DNA of 64,000 bases, from the NCBI RefSeq assembly GCF_027579695.1, contig NC_083583.1:18812257-18876256 (forward strand), written 5' to 3'. Shown here one piece after another: positions 11,207 through 21,674 of the stretch. A model generated the notes under the pieces. The model did not search any database, had not been told where the DNA came from, and was given only the letters and a program-made list of their open reading frames with translations. The position numbers and the translations under genes were made by a program. Numbering within the stretch: position 1 is the stretch's first letter; each line of letters opens with the position of its first letter. Origin of the DNA: Neoarius graeffei (taxonomy: Eukaryota > Chordata > Actinopteri > Siluriformes > Ariidae).

Positions 11207-11823
11207 AGGTTTGCCAAAGTAATCCTGAGCCCATGTGGTTATATCAGCTATAGATGAATGACGGTTCTTGATGCAGTGCCATCTAAGGGATCAGAGATCA
11301 CGGGTGTTCAGCTTAGGCTTGGGCCCTTGCCCTTTACACACCAAAATTCCTCCAGATTCCTTGAGTCATTTAATGATATGCACCGTAGAGGGCAAAATAT
11401 CCAAATCCCTGCATATTTTTCTTTGAGGAACATTCCTTTTAAACATTTCAATAATTTTCTCATGCATTTGTTGACAAAATAGAGATCCTCAGCCCGTCTT
11501 TGCTCATCAAATACTAGGCCTTTCCTGGATATTGATTTTGTACCAAATCATGATTACAATCACATCATTGTTTAATTGTTTTACCTCATTACTAGGCCTA
11601 AATTGTCCCCGTCCCAACTTTTTTTGGAATGTGTTGCAGGTCTGAAATGCAGGAATGGATCTACATTAACAAATGAAATGAAATTGACCAGACATAACAT
11701 GAAATATCTTGAGTTTGTACTGTCTGCAATGATTTACAAGTCAGAGTGCATTTAGAAATCACTGCTTTCTTTCTTTATTTGCATTTTTCATGCCATGCCA
11801 ACCTCTTCTGATTTGGGGTTGTA

Positions 11824-12038
11824 TATCTTATCTTATAATACTTTCATAAATACACTGCAGACTGCTTTGCATGCTGTCCCCATGGGTTTTCTCTGGTTTC
11901 TCTCCACCTCCCAAAAACAAGCCAAGAAGACATTGGCTTGTCTTTATGTTAACAAAAGACTGGTAATATAACATGTTTTCTATCTGCAGAAGTAAGTAAG
12001 TAAGCAAGCAAGTAAATAAGTAAGTAAGTAAGTGTTCA
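11824..12038. repeat. Spacer with a TAAG microsatellite
   Basis: About 40 bp of AAGT/AAGC units at 11990-12032. No gene. Confidence 0.7.
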
Positions 12039-12818
12039 CCCAGATAGCAAAAATCAGTTGAATCAACATTGAAATAGCGTTTGGCAGAAAACATTGAAAT
12101 AATGTTGAAATGATATTGAAAGTGTCCCCTTGAATTTGGGTTGAATCAATGTTGAATTTTCAACCCTATCAGCATTGAATCAATAGTGATTCAACCATCA
12201 TCTAAATAGAAACTTACATTTAAATTTCTGTTGATTTCATGTTGAAATAATATACTGAATCAATGGTGATTCAGCCATCATCTAAATGGAAATCGACATG
12301 TCATGATACTGAATCGATATCTGTTTGACCGTTATCGAAAAGTTCTTCTGAGAGACGGTTATTTGGACCATTCCAAATAGCGGCCGGTACGGTAGAAAAC
12401 GGAGATGTTTGTTTTTCTGTTCGTTTTTTCCTTACATGTTGCACACACAAGATTTGCACATAACCATAAATAATAATCTATTCTTCATAGTTCCTTGTGC
12501 TCTATTAAAATTCTAAATTAAATAAATGAAATTCAATGAAATATAGGAAACCCCCCTCCCACAAAATGGTCTCACCCAGAGTGCACCCCAGGCTCCCGTC
12601 CAGTGGTGCAGTGTATGATGACAACAAAATCAACATATATTCAACATTGATCAAATGTTTCCTTCAACCATTACATTGATTCGAACACATTTTTTCAACT
12701 TTTTTATTTTATCAGTGGTTGATTAATGGTTGATCCACCATCAGTGTTCAACTATAACTGTAAATCAACCATCTTGACCAAATATCAACATTGAAATAAC
12801 ATCATTTGCTATCTGGGC
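12039..12818. mobile_element. Unclassified TIR element rich in CAACATTGA motifs
   Basis: Ends CCCAGATAGCAAA (12039) and TTTGCTATCTGGG (12818) are perfect inverted repeats of 13 bp or so. The interior repeatedly uses variants of TTGAATCAACATTGA in both orientations. There is no coding sequence and no clear target duplication. It may be a non-autonomous DNA transposon whose superfamily I cannot name. Confidence 0.65.
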
Positions 12819-13810
12819 ATAAGTCTGACTGCATATGGAAAAAAGCTACTCTAGTACGTGGTAGTTTTGGACACACATTGATCTAAAGCAGCTAGAGGGA
12901 AGGAATCCTTATACGTGGTAACCTGGATCCAACAGTTCAGCAGTGATTTTTTTTTTGTTACTATTCTGGCTCTGGATCACAAGTCCTTGAGAGAGGACAT
13001 ATTTCTCCCAATCAATTTTTTTTTTTTTGCTGACATGACAATACATTGCAGTTTGTTCAGCTCATTTGTGGTTGCACAGCTGAATTAGAACACCACTGAA
13101 GTGGCAAGTATAAAGCTAACTCTTTTATTTCTAAGCTGAAATGTGTGTAAATTCTGTTATTTTGCAATTTATTTTGTATGCTGTTCCCTGTGAAATTCAT
13201 TATACAACGACTATATACAGTATATGGTAGGTCATAATCCATCGATATTCAGCTATATGAACCTGAAGTATGCTGAATTTACAGCCCATGTGCAATGATG
13301 TGGCTGGAAAGCAAATATCTGACCGCTCAAAGTGGGCTGCAGAGGGTTTGTAGCCACATCAACATCAAGGCTACTGTGGGAAATGGAGATGCGAGGGAAG
13401 GCTAACTAGCAAGCAGTCAAAAACCTCTCTAGAGCTGCTGAAAAGGGTAGTCAGTGACTCTGGATGAAGAGGATTCAACTTGGGCCATCAAGTGAGTAAA
13501 TGGCATCTAGGGGGTGAGCTTGGGATGCCAGAATTCACTGCTGAACCCCATGGAGGTGTCATGGACCTATCAGTGAAACATTGAAGGACTGCACCAACTT
13601 GATAACCCAGAAGATGCCATCTGCAGAGTCTATATGTAGGAGTGGTTTTACTTAGGAACAACATTAGAAACATTGCTGGTTGGATCACCAAAGGTCACAG
13701 AAGAAGACCTTTGCTGAATGGAACATGAATGGCCACAGTAAAAGCAGAACATCCATTGACTTAGACATCTCGCAGTCTCGGCAGCATGTCTCAGGTGTGC
13801 AATTTGGGGA
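12819..13810. other. Unassigned sequence
   Basis: No exon or element end could be supported. Low-complexity T runs occur at 12949-12957 and 13018-13029. The 13265-13690 part has a LINE-like composition, but no motif could be read. Confidence 0.35.
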
Positions 13811-14155
13811 TATTAACATAGGGTGACCAGATTTCCTGAGTCTGAAACCGGGACACTTTTGCGCGCGACCATGCTCGTGCACGCACACCTTTTTTTTACG
13901 TAAATGTGATACTCAGAGAGGTGCTCTTATCATTTTGTTGAAGCTCACATTTATCAACATCTCACATGAAATAAAACAAACAGGCATTTTGTTGTCTAGT
14001 AGCATAGTGGTATACAGATCAGTTAAATTATGGTCAGACAACAGATTTTGTAATGGCTGAGAATAGGCCAGGCTATGTCCATAGGCCAAATTTAAACTGA
14101 TTTATTTCACCTGTTTGCGAGAACACCAAGAAGAATGCATATGCACATGTAGGCT

Positions 14156-14502
14156 CATCTCATCTCATTATCTCTAGCCGCTTTATCCTTCTACAGGGTC
14201 GCAGGCAAGCTGGAGCCTATCCCAGCTGACTACGGGCGAAAGGCGGGGTACACCCTGGACAAGTCGCCAGGTCATCACAGGGCCGACACATAGACAACCA
14301 TTCACACTCACACCTACGGTCAATTTAGAGTCACCAGTTAACCTAACCTGCATGTCTTTGGACTGTGGGGGAAACCGGAGCACCCCCACGCGGACAACAT
14401 GCAAACTCCACACAGAAAGGCCCTCGCCGGCCCCGGGGCTCGAACCCAGGACCTTCTTGCTGTGAGGCAACAGCGCTAACCACTACACCACCGTGCCGCC
14501 CC
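14156..14502 (-). mobile_element. SINE-A
   Basis: Flanked by ACATGTAGGCT at 14145-14155 and 14503-14513. Full length apart from small deletions, including a missing CCGGAGGAAAC segment. Confidence 0.92.
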
Positions 14503-14936
14503 ACATGTAGGCTATATCTCTAAAATTGTATGCACTATAGCATGAACTTAAAAAGTAGATATGTGACCTCAACGTAGCCTAGGTCAGAATCAACCTTACT
14601 AACCATTCCCCACAACTGCATGAATAAAGCAAGAAGATGTGTACAAAAGTGAACACTTTAATGGAAGGTGCAACAAGCTGTTCAACACAGCAATATGCCC
14701 AAACTGTCAGAATGGTATGTTAAACAGAAACAAAAAAAGAAACAAGTGATTTGAGAATATACACTCAAACAAAAGAGCAGTAAAGGAGGAGAGGGGCGAC
14801 AGCCCGAGGAAAGCCCCCACAGGAGCGCACATCATTTGCAACATAGGCTACCCAACTCAGTACAGGAACAAAGCTAAGGCGACTGTCAATCCACCCACCC
14901 TAAACAAAATGCATTAGCCTACGTATATAAGAAGAG

Positions 14937-15110
14937 TGAATCTTTTCCAGTTTTAATGTGATCCTGTATATCGGCGTTACCACCGTGGACTACGGAGAAG
15001 GAACACTTACAGTGTGTGCAGTAGGCTTCGTGCGCATTGTTCTGCACCTCTCGGAGGAAGGGGTAGGTGCCCTGTAAATCTTTGGAAAAGGTACATTTTC
15101 TTTTCGGCAT
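14937..15110 (-). pseudogene. hAT transposase N-terminal zinc finger fragment
   Basis: Minus-strand ATG at 15110 gives MPKRKCTFSKDL, then AYCTHCKCSFSV and a histidine-rich DIQDHIKTGK. This is a BED-like C2H2 arrangement as found at the start of hAT transposases. It breaks down just after the finger, and the DDE core is absent from the element. Confidence 0.6.
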
Positions 15111-15299
15111 AATTGCTGCGGCATTACTGCTGCTAGCTGCTACACAAAGAACATTCATGCCAGTTAATGTTTATTTTATTGTTGCATGGTAACACGTTCT
15201 GTTGTCTGGAATAATGTGGCTAAATAAACACCCATGCTACAGGGCCAGAGGGCAGTAACCAGGAAAGTTTGCGATTCCTGTCAATTCATCAAAATAGTA

Positions 15300-16190
15300 A
15301 ATGCAGGGCCCTATGAAAGATTACAATTTAGGGCCCCCCCCTGGTAAAATTTTCAAGCTCAAGCAACTGAATTTGAAGTCTGTTTTTGGCTGGCACTTCT
15401 ACTTTACTATGCATGTGATCAGCTACCTAGCAAGTTTAGGTGATACAATTATTTGGTATATGAACATTTTAAATGCAGAACTGTCAGAACTAGACTGAAT
15501 AGACTGTTGCCTTAAAATGAAAATTCCATGATATATATTATGGAAGATATATATTTCTTTTATTAGCAACTATTATTAGGCCACTCAGTAGCCTATGGAG
15601 TTCATTCAATCCAAATGTTTGTGTTGAGAGAAATTGCATGCATCACTGTATCAGTATGGATTTATAGCATTCTGTATGCACATTATGGATACTCCAGAGC
15701 CCTCCAGCAAACATCATCAATAATCAGGATTACAAAATGTATTCCTTTATCTCCTCCATTTATTGACTTATTGTATGCGATCAAATGTATGCCTTGATGA
15801 ATAACTACACTAGTTTTTTTGATACAATTACATAGTGCACTGCAAGAAATCCACTAGGTGTTTTTGGTTTCTTTTAGGCATCACACATTTATTAGAAAAC
15901 ACAGCAAATGTTCAAATATTCAAGTTAAATACTTAGCAACAGTATCAATAAATCCACACATGAACAATAGCAATGATATCTATGACCACAGCTAATGTGC
16001 AAAATATTAAAGTTAAATACTTAACAATATCAACAAATCCACACATGAACAATGGCAAAACATCTAGACTTAATTATACAATAAAGATACCTATGAAAAA
16101 AGGTGATTTTTTTTTTCACACACAGTGTGATATCTGGACTTCATAACTCATCACACCTGCTCCTGCTTAGCAACTTCTAGAATGTTCACC
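15300..16190. other. Non-coding interior of the hAT element
   Basis: AT-rich, no gene. A GGCCC-rich CAGGGCCCTA near 15303 and CCCCTAGCGGCGCCCCTG ending near 16851 look like ends of a further hAT insertion. Their flanking 8-mers do not match, so this is not called as a separate element. Confidence 0.35.
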
Positions 16191-16201
16191 TCTGTTGCGC
16201 A

Positions 16202-16573
16202 TAGGTGGCACGGTGGTGTAGTGGTTAGCGCTGTCGCCTCACAGCAAGAAGGTCCTGGGTTCGAGCCCCGGGGCCGGCGAGGGCCTTTCTGTGCGGAGTT
16301 TGCATGTTCTCCCCGTGTCCGCGTGGGTTTCCTCCGGGTGCTCCGGTTTCCCCCACAGTCCAAAGACATGCAGGTTAGGTTAACTGGTGACTCTAAATTG
16401 ACCGTAGGTGTGAATAAGAATGGTTGTCTGTGTCTATGTGTCAGCCCTGTGATGACCTGGCGACTTGTCCAGGGTGTACCCCGCCTTTCGCCCGTAGTCA
16501 GCTGGGATGGGCTCCGGCTTGCCTGCGACCCTGTAGAAGGATAAAGCGGCTAGAGATAATGAGATGAGATGAA
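16202..16573 (+). mobile_element. SINE-A
   Basis: Flanked by ACCTCTGTTGCGCA at 16188-16201 and 16574-16587. Head starts GGTGGCACGG (one change from GGCGGCACGG). Confidence 0.92.
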
Positions 16574-17386
16574 ACCTCTGTTGCGCACATAGCGCGCCCA
16601 GAATCAGACTGTACCATTAGTAAAAAGGGTAGAGGGGTGAAATGACAATATCATAAATAATTCAAGAAAAATGTTATAGCAAATCATAACCATGTATAAT
16701 TTGCATATTTTAACAGATGAAATGAAATATTTTATTTCAAAAACTTACACAAGGCAATACTATTAAAATAATATTAATATCCCTCACAGGCCCCCCTGTC
16801 AGTGCCAGGCCCTTAGAATCGTCCTAACTTTCCCCCCCTAGCGGCGCCCCTGACATCGCGAGTGGCGAAAACCGGGACATATCCGTGTCCCGACAGACTT
16901 TTGTCGGGACTGTCCCGGTAAAACCGGGACGTCTGGTCACCCTATATTAACATCTAGTCCTACATAATAGACTTATGTACGCAAGTGTAGGAAGGTTATA
17001 TACTTTCTGGGGCACTACTAGAGGTTTGTGGTGTGGTGAGGTGAGTTCAGTTGAAACAAGACAAGAAGCCTTTATTTATCACACATACACTCAAGCACAG
17101 ACTTAAGCACGCAGTGAAATTCCTCCTCTGCATTTAACCCATCTGAAGCAGTGAACACACACACATGCACGCACAAGTGAGCAATGAGCACACACATACC
17201 CAGAACAGTGGGCAGCTACAGCACCCAGGGAGCAGTTGGGGTTTAGGTGCCTTGCTCAAGGGCACTTCAGTCCAACCTTCAGGCCATGGCTGCCCCACGT
17301 TAACCTAACCTTTTTACTGTGGGGGAAACCAAAGCACCCAGAGGAAACCCATGCAGACACAGGGAGAACATGCAAACTCCACACAG

Positions 17387-18860
17387 CAGGCCTTGCGCCA
17401 GGAACAGTTTACTAAGGGGGCAATTAGAAATCGTAAGGGGGCAAATATTTTTTCATATAGTGTGTAGTAGTGATGGTGGTCTGACAACGTGTTTCAAACA
17501 ATTAACTGCGCCAACCACAAAACCACGGCCCCGAAGGTTGCTTTAGTCCGGGAAAATCATGTGACATGTTACCAGGGCAGTTGCGCTTTATCAACACCCG
17601 TGCCCACCTGTTACCCCTCCCCTCCGATTTTCTCACAGACACGCGTTACAACCGGAAAGATGCCAAACATACAACAACACACACAAACCTACAGGCAAGT
17701 CCTCATCTCTCATTCTCATCTCATTATCTCTAGCCGCTTTATCCTTCTACAGGGTCGCAGGCAAGCTGGAGCCTATCCCAGCTGACTACGGGCGAAAGGC
17801 GGGGTACACCCTGGACAAGTCGCCAGGTCATCACAGGGCTGATACATAGACACAGACAACCATTCACACTCACATTCACACCTACGGTCAATTTAGAGTC
17901 ACCAGTTAACCTAACCTGCATGTCTTTGGACTGTGGGGGAAACCGGAGCACCCGGAGGAAACCCACACGGACACGGGGAGAACATGCAAACTCCACACAG
18001 AAAGGCCCTCGCCGGCCCCGGGGCTCGAACCCAGGACCTTCTTGCTGTGAGGCGACAGCGCTAACCACTACACCACCGTGCTGCCACAGGCAAGTCCTTT
18101 AAATTTAAAATACATACAAATAGCTCCGCGGCATGAAAACAAAACGTCAATGCAAGTCTAAGGTACTTGGCTCGGCAGCCAAAATCATAATTTAAAAAAA
18201 TCAACAGACCCCGCAGCTGCACCAGTAATAGCCTTCCTGACTCGCACCGAGTCAACGCTAACCACTTAATCCGTGATCCCAGTTTAGGCGTGTAGGGGAC
18301 TAAACACTCTGAAGTGATGAATTTTCACCCCTGCTGCATGGGGGTGACGTCAACGACACATATTCTTACGCTATTTGCGCACAAAGCGGACCATATATGA
18401 ACACATACACCAACATAAACGGAGATAAACTTAGCCTACAAAGAAAGAAAATGGATTCACAATATTGTGATTGAATTCATTTAATTCGGTGGGGGAAAGA
18501 CTACTCCCGTAAACTGACTGCATATTACAGGATATTGCAGAGACAGTGCACTTGTAAGTGTACATGTAAAACCCCTGCCCGCACGACCCCGCCCCTTGTC
18601 CTTATCACAAGTCTGTGTGTGCGCGGCTGTGTCAGCATTACATATCTATGTCTAAAACAGGTGATTTATGTGAAATGTATTTTTGTGCAATGCGCAACCA
18701 CTTAATATTTCGTATTTGAAAATGCAAATTATTAATACGTCTATAATACATTATATTTTCATAAGAAAACAATTAAGTGATCTGAGTCTCTGTTGAGGGG
18801 GCGGGGCTGTAGCCACGAGGGGGCGACGCCCCCTTTTGCCCCCCCATGGCGCCGGGCCTG
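17387..18860. mobile_element. hAT element inside SINE-B
   Basis: 8-bp duplication CCACACAG at 17379-17386 and 18861-18868. Ends CAGGCCTTGCGCC and, in complement, CAGGCCCGGCGCC. Removing it restores SINE-B through CTCCACACAGAAAGGCC. No transposase, but a SINE-A is nested at 17704-18085. Confidence 0.9.
17704..18085 (-). mobile_element. SINE-A inside the hAT element
   Basis: Flanked by ACAGGCAAGTCCT at 17691-17703 and 18086-18098. Full length. Confidence 0.92.
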
Positions 18861-19230
18861 CCACACAGAAAGGCCCCCATCGGCCACTGTGCTTGAACCC
18901 AGAACCTTCTTGTTGTGAGGCGACAGTGCTAACCACTGTACCACCATGCCACCCATACAGATTGCTTCTACTGTAAGAGGATTCTAAATAAATTCTGAGC
19001 TTAACTGCCAATGTGAAAAGCTGAAGCTCCTCTCAGCACCATGTTCTTTTGTTTATAATAAACTTTTGTCATAATGATCAGTTTATGCTGTTACAGAGCT
19101 GGTTTACAAATCAAAATCTGACAATGAGTAGTGCTTTATTTTATATATGTACAAATATTACAAAATATTTACATCACCCGCAAAATTCATAAATGTATTA
19201 ATTTGCCCATATAGCTCTTTTGGACTGGTC

Positions 19231-19254
19231 CTTTCCAAAATGGCGGACGTATCT
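19231..19254 (+). promoter_or_regulatory. Displaced upstream part of the bola3 promoter region
   Basis: CTTTCCAAAATGGCGGAC includes AAAATGGCGGAC, close to the YY1 consensus AANATGGCGGC. The 15-bp ATGGCGGACGTATCT (19240-19254) is repeated at 29889-29903, and both flank the L1. Before that insertion this motif would have lain about 150 bp upstream of the bola3 start codon. Function is inference. Confidence 0.5.
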
Positions 19255-19417
19255 TTTTTTTTTTTAATTTAGACAACACATATCAGACTAGACAAGTACG
19301 TACGTGTGTCGGGATACAATATAGACATATCACAAGGCATATGTAAGCCACAGGTATAGGCAAGAGGACAAGAAATAATAATAAAAATAAATAAATAAAT
19401 AAAAAGTCACAAGTGAG

Positions 19418-19779
19418 TTATACAATAGTTCCATACAAAAGTACAGTTCTCTGGGCTTTAGCATTATTGGAGTGTCTTATTGTTTCAATGTAGTTATTCA
19501 CATCGATTATGAAGGCTGGAAAATAAGGTTTTCCACCACTAAACTTGCATTTGTGGATGTGGTACTTGGCAAACAAAAATAACAAGTTTATAATGAAGTA
19601 TTTGCTCTCATAGTCTTTTTCATAGTCAAATATACCAAAGAATACATCTTTAAAATAAAATGAAAGATTGATAATTAGGTCAGTGTAGATAAATTCTTGG
19701 ACCTCTGACCAAAATTTCACAGTGTGAGGACAGTTCCAAAACAGATGTGAAGTGTTTTCTAGCAGTACATTCCAAAAGG
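19418..19779 (-). pseudogene. L1 ORF2 C-terminal fragment
   Basis: Reads FWSEVQEFIYTDLI, then LLFLFAKYHIHKCKFSGGKP and FIIDVNNYIETI, the typical end of an L1/Tx1-group ORF2. Truncated by the SINE at 19780. The upstream part of the reading continues on the other side of that SINE (KSFLKCYKQDIDANCSFC near 20180-20280). Confidence 0.75.
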
Positions 19780-20177
19780 GGGCGGCACGGTGGTGTAGTG
19801 GTTAGCGCTGTTGCCTCACAGCAAGAAGGTCCGGGTTCGAGTCCCGTGGCCGGCGAGGGCCTTTCTGTGCGGAGTTTGCATGTTCTCCCCGTGTCTGCAT
19901 GGGTTTCCTCCGGGTGCTCCGGTTTCCCCCACAGTCCAAAGACATGCAGGTTAGGTTAACTGGTGACTCTAAATTGACCGTACCCGTAGGTGTGAATGTG
20001 AGTGTGAATGGTTGTGTGTCTATGTGTCAGCCCTGTGATGACCTGGTGACTTGTCCAGGGTGTACCCCGCCTTTCGCCCGTAGTCAGCTGGGATAGGCTC
20101 CAGCTTGCCTGCGACCCTGTAGAAGGATAAAGCGGCTAGAGATAATGAGATGATATGAGATGATGAGATGAGATGAG
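19780..20177 (+). mobile_element. SINE-A in the L1
   Basis: Flanked by ACATTCCAAAAGG (19767-19779) and ACATTACAAAAGG (20178-20190), one mismatch. Full head and tail; the tail has extra GATGAGAT units. Confidence 0.9.
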
Positions 20178-20308
20178 ACATTACAAAAGGAGCAATTAGC
20201 ATCAATGTCTTGTTTATAACATTTAAGGAAGGATTTCACAGGGTAAAATCTATGAATTAACTTAAAGGTGACTTGTAACAAAGTACTTGAATGGTAAAGT
20301 CCATACGA

Positions 20309-20675
20309 GAAAAAAAAAGAGAAACATTTATTATTCATCACATGCACACTTCAAGCACAGTGAAATTCATCCTCTGCATTTAACCCATCTGAAGCAGTGA
20401 ACACACGCACACACCCAGAGCAGTGGGCAGCCCAGAGCACCTGGGGAGCAGTCAGGGGTTCAGTACCTTGCTCAAGGGCACCTCAGCCCAAGGCCACCCC
20501 ACATCAACCTAACTGCATGTCTTTGGGTTGTGGGGGAAACCAGGGCACCCGGAGGAAACCCACGCAGAGAACATGCAAACTCCACACAGAAAGGCCCTTG
20601 CTGGCCGCTGGGTTCGAACCCGGAACCTTCTTGCTGTGAGGCGACCGTGCTAACCACTACACCACCGTGCCGCCC
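20309..20675 (-). mobile_element. SINE-B, well preserved
   Basis: On the minus strand it has the same tRNA-like head and CACAGCAAGAAGGTTCCGGG block as SINE-A, and the same central part to CATGCAGTTAGG. It then has a different tail (complement of CATTTAACCCATCTGAAGCA and TTATTATTCATCACATGCAC). It is the clean example of the alternative-tail subfamily. Confidence 0.85.
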
Positions 20676-21010
20676 GTACCTTCATGAAGGTATGTATGAG
20701 AAGGTATGTTCTCTACATACCATACAATGGTATTTAGAGAACATACTTTCCTCCAATGTATGTTCTCTACAATACCATTCCAGAAATGGACAACATATGG
20801 GAGAGAAACAACATCACTTTGAAATACAGCTCTGATTTTTCTATTGATGTTGTGATGTTTTGAGGATAAGCACAGATTGCCTATAACCGTGTCAGATAAA
20901 GAGGTCAAGAGAGCAAAGTGTGATGGCAAGTTGCCCTTTAACAGCATAATGATCCCTGCAGGAATTGCATCGAAAACAATCGCATATTCCTTAACAGTAA
21001 TAGGTATACC
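20676..21010 (-). pseudogene. L1 reverse-transcriptase fragment with local duplications
   Basis: Minus-strand reading PITVKEYAIVFDAIPAGI, then LTSLSDTVIGNLCLSSKHHN and VVSLPYVVHFW, is typical of L1/Tx1-group reverse transcriptase. GTATGTTCTCTAC-type units near 20700-20775 are repeated about three times. The hAT at 21011 interrupts it. Confidence 0.7.
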
Positions 21011-21425
21011 CAGAGCCGGCCCGTGGAATAGGCAATATAGGCAAATTCTAAGGGCGCTGCGTCCACCCAGGGGCGCAGAAACGGGGGGAGAAAAATTATG
21101 ACTTCCACTATTCTGAAAACGAGTCAGCATTATAATGTCTTAGCCTAATTTAATTGTACAGCAAAGCATGTAGTCAGGGCGCGATTTGTCAAAAAAAGTG
21201 GGGTGGGGTGGTGGTTGTTAATCATGAAACAATAAGCGCTCAACAGTGGTTCGCCCTGTCTATAGTGTGTCTTCGGGCGCGCAAGTGCGCATCCGCGGCT
21301 ATTCTCTGTTTTGGCCAATTGCCTAGAGCGCAAAGTGTGCCCAGGGGCGCCAAGGGCGACCAAAACCCCACCAAAAAGGAGGGATGGAGTTATTGAATGT
21401 TACCAAGTGCATCAGTGGTGTACAG

Positions 21426-21650
21426 TGTTTTCAACCACTGTGCTGCTGAACTCTAGTACCGCGGAACACTAGTGTGCCGTGAGAGATCACCAAGTGTACT
21501 GTGGAAAATTATAGAATGACTGTATATTGTAAATATTGGCAACAGCGTTTTAGTTTCAGTCAACATTTTCTACTGGTGATGTGCCTTGAGATTTTTTCTT
21601 TGAAAAAAGTGCGCCCTGGCTCAAAAAGGTTGAAAAACAAGTGTAGCCTA
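21426..21650. mobile_element. Possible small hAT-type MITE
   Basis: CAGTGTTTTCAACCACTGTGC at the left, and TGGCTCAAAAAGGTTGAAAAA at the right, whose complement TTTTTCAACCTTTTTGAGCC partly matches. GTGTGCCGTGAGAGATC in the middle is the kind of body seen in Charlie-group MITEs. No clean target duplication. Confidence 0.45.
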
Positions 21651-21674
21651 CGCAGTAGTGGTCGGTGATTTCCT

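Larger units (their letters stand above)
7479..11821 (-). mobile_element. Old Tc1-like transposon with three later insertions
   Basis: Left end CAACCACAAATCAGAAAAAG. Right end, in complement, CAACCCCAAATCAGAAGAGG followed by TA at 11822-11823. The inverted ends diverge by several bases, so the copy is old. Its interior is split by a hAT element (7850-8691) and by a second Tc1 (8766-10785), which itself carries a SINE. The remaining host sequence is about 1.5 kb. Confidence 0.8.
13819..16944 (-). mobile_element. hAT transposon, 3.1 kb, with two SINEs
   Basis: Ends TAGGGTGACCAGA (13819) and TCTGGTCACCCTA (16944) are inverted repeats. Both sides carry the 8-bp duplication TATTAACA (13811-13818 and 16945-16952). 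Near both ends lies an ACCGGGACA/TGTCCCGG sub-terminal motif. It contains a zinc-finger fragment of its transposase and SINE-A copies at 14156-14502 and 16202-16573. Confidence 0.88.
17050..18954 (-). mobile_element. SINE-B, split by a hAT element
   Basis: Read on the minus strand, the head (18954 to 18869) has a tRNA-like start and B-box. The body then continues from 17386 down to 17050. The tail differs from SINE-A: it contains AACCCATCTGAAGCAGTGAA and CTTGCTCAAGGGCACTTCAG as seen on the + strand, and ends in a TTTATTTATCACACAT region. The copy is diverged, and the hAT at 17387-18860 was inserted in its central region. Confidence 0.82.

Noticed and set aside
15300-16851. A further nested hAT with ends CAGGGCCC and CAGGGGCGCCGCTAGG
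   Set aside because: The ends match only for a few bases and no flanking duplication was found.
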